This document shows positions 5,036-6,264 of a stretch of 6,264 bases of DNA, one piece after another. The notes under the pieces are model-generated. The model was not told where the DNA came from. It searched no databases and saw only the letters and a program-made list of their open reading frames with translations. The translations under genes were made by a program, and so were the position numbers. The DNA comes from Microbacteriaceae bacterium (GTDB lineage: Bacteria; Actinomycetota; Actinomycetes; Actinomycetales; Microbacteriaceae), in contig JAAZFP010000304.1 of assembly GCA_012511645.1 (NCBI GenBank), forward strand, positions 1 through 6,264, written 5' to 3'. Numbering within the stretch: the stretch's first letter is position 1; every line of letters starts with the position of its first letter.

Positions 5036-6264
5036 TGGCAACCCTGGTCTGGTTTCGAGACGATCTGCGGCTCGCCGACCACCCAGCGCTTGCCGCCGCC
5101 GCGGCCGACCCCGACGGCGTCATTGCTGTCTACATGCTCGACGACGAATCACCCGAGGTGCGGCCGCCGGGCGGTGCGGCCCGCTGGTGGTTGCACGAGT
5201 CGCTGACCCGGCTGCGCGAGTCGCTCGAGGCACTCGGCGTGCCGCTGATTCTGCGACGAGGATCAGCCGAGACCGTGATCCCCGAGCTTGTCACTGAGAC
5301 GAGCGCGATCCGATTCGTGTGGAACCGACGCTATGGCGCCGAGCGCCACCTCGATGCTCGCATCAAGGCGTCACTGCTCGAGCGCGGCATCGCGGCCGAC
5401 TCGTTCATCGGCAATGTGCTCTTTGAACCGTGGACGATCGCGACGCAGACCGGCGGCTCGTACCGCGTCTACTCGGCATTCTGGCGGGCGTGCCTCGCCG
5501 CCCCGAGCCCGGCGCAACCGATTGCCGCGCTCACTGCGCTCACCCCTGCACACAACCGGCCCTCCTCCGATGACCTCGCCGACTGGCACTTGCAACCCAA
5601 CGCGCCCAACTGGGCGGGCGGTCTCGCCGAGCGCTGGCAGCCGGGGGAGCGCGTGGCACACGATCGGCTGCGCGAGTTTCTTGCCGGGCCGGTGCGCGAG
5701 TACGCGACTCAGCGCGATGTCCCATCGGCAGACGCCGGATCCGAGATCTCCCCGCACCTGAGGTGGGGCGAGATCAGCGCCAGAACGGTCTGGCATGAGT
5801 CCGTGCGCTCTGGCGAGCCGGTGGGCGAATTTTTGTCGGAGCTCGGATGGCGCGAGTTTGCGTGGCACACGCTGTACGCGCACTCCGACCTGCATCTGCG
5901 CGGGCTGAACGCGCGATTCGATCGGTTCCCGTGGCGCAGCGGCGAAGACCACCCCGAGCATTTCACTGCCTGGCAGAGGGGTGAGACCGGCTACGGTCTC
6001 GTCGATGCTGGCATGCGCGAGCTCTGGCAGACCGGGTTCATGCACAACCGCGTGCGCATGGTGACCGCCTCATTTCTGACGAAGAACCTGCTGATCGATT
6101 GGCGCGAGGGCGAGGCCTGGTTCTGGGACACTCTCGTCGACGCTGACCCCGCATCGAACCCCTTCAACTGGCAGTGGGTGGCGGGGTGCGGGGCCGATGC
6201 AGCGCCCTACTTTCGCGTCTTTAACCCCGAGACACAGCAGCAGAAGTTCGACCCTGACGGCACC
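5035..6264 (+). CDS. phrB: Class I deoxyribodipyrimidine (CPD) photolyase, 3'-truncated by window
   Basis: Light-driven repair of cyclobutane pyrimidine dimers by electron transfer from reduced FAD. The first 410 codons are present; the family is about 450-480 aa, so a short C-terminal part lies beyond the window. Residues 1 to about 130 form the antenna-chromophore domain, starting with W6-F-R-D-D-L-R-L. The helical FAD domain includes SEISPHLRWGEIS (236-248), L270-G-W-R-E-F275, and N375-P-F-N-W379-Q-W381 with ADAAPYFRVFNP. By alignment to E. coli Phr from memory, the dimer-contact residues E274, W277, N341, M345 and W384 correspond to E269, W272, N338, M342 and W381. The electron-relay tryptophans W382, W359 and W306 correspond to W379, W356 and W300. 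All are present, so it should be active on CPDs rather than a cryptochrome. The antenna type cannot be told. ATG 5035 shares its A with the upstream TAA stop (TAATG), so translation is probably coupled to the oxidoreductase. Confidence 0.95.
   Translation, partial: MATLVWFRDDLRLADHPALAAAAADPDGVIAVYMLDDESPEVRPPGGAARWWLHESLTRLRESLEALGVPLILRRGSAETVIPELVTETSAIRFVWNRRYGAERHLDARIKASLLERGIAADSFIGNVLFEPWTIATQTGGSYRVYSAFWRACLAAPSPAQPIAALTALTPAHNRPSSDDLADWHLQPNAPNWAGGLAERWQPGERVAHDRLREFLAGPVREYATQRDVPSADAGSEISPHLRWGEISARTVWHESVRSGEPVGEFLSELGWREFAWHTLYAHSDLHLRGLNARFDRFPWRSGEDHPEHFTAWQRGETGYGLVDAGMRELWQTGFMHNRVRMVTASFLTKNLLIDWREGEAWFWDTLVDADPASNPFNWQWVAGCGADAAPYFRVFNPETQQQKFDPDGT

Noticed and set aside
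3833..5041. 402-codon open frame on the - strand opposite the oxidoreductase
   Set aside because: It mirrors the coding frame of a clear FAD oxidoreductase, its translation is rich in Arg, His and Ala with no domain, and long antisense frames are common in GC-rich DNA.
5371..6045. 224-codon open frame on the - strand inside the photolyase
   Set aside because: Lies wholly opposite conserved photolyase motifs and shows no domain signature.

Overview
The window looks like chromosomal DNA from a high-GC actinobacterium, most likely Microbacteriaceae (Leucobacter-like at best guess, low confidence). The grounds are the GC-rich codon use, a DUF222/13E12-type HNH protein, a DUF4031 protein fused to an HD hydrolase domain, and long antisense ORFs typical of GC-rich genomes. 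No rRNA, tRNA, CRISPR array, insertion sequence or prophage gene is visible.

Layout. A PaaI-type hotdog thioesterase on the + strand ends at 508; its reading frame is open to the left window edge, so its 5' end may be missing. It converges, with a 10-base gap, on a 511-codon DUF222/HNH endonuclease-like gene on the - strand (519-2054). A 320-base intergenic region (2055-2374) follows. It is less GC-rich than its surroundings and holds a perfect DnaA-box consensus overlapping a plausible promoter for the HNH gene, plus possible promoters for the rightward genes.

From 2375 to the right edge runs a compact rightward gene set, probably one operon: a DUF4031-HD fusion protein (339 aa); a DUF1801 protein starting 1 base after it, behind a strong Shine-Dalgarno; an FAD-dependent oxidoreductase of the flavin-monooxygenase-like group; and a class I CPD photolyase whose ATG overlaps the oxidoreductase stop codon (TAATG). 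The photolyase is cut by the window end after 410 codons.

How they may work together. The photolyase repairs UV-induced cyclobutane dimers using reduced FAD and light. The oxidoreductase directly upstream also binds FAD and probably NADPH and appears translationally coupled to it. A shared stress or flavin theme is therefore plausible but is inference. The DUF4031-HD and DUF1801 proteins have no established role here. Nothing in the window is a clear new defence or mobile system. The best leads are the DUF4031-HD fusion, the oxidoreductase-photolyase coupling, and the DnaA box on the HNH promoter.
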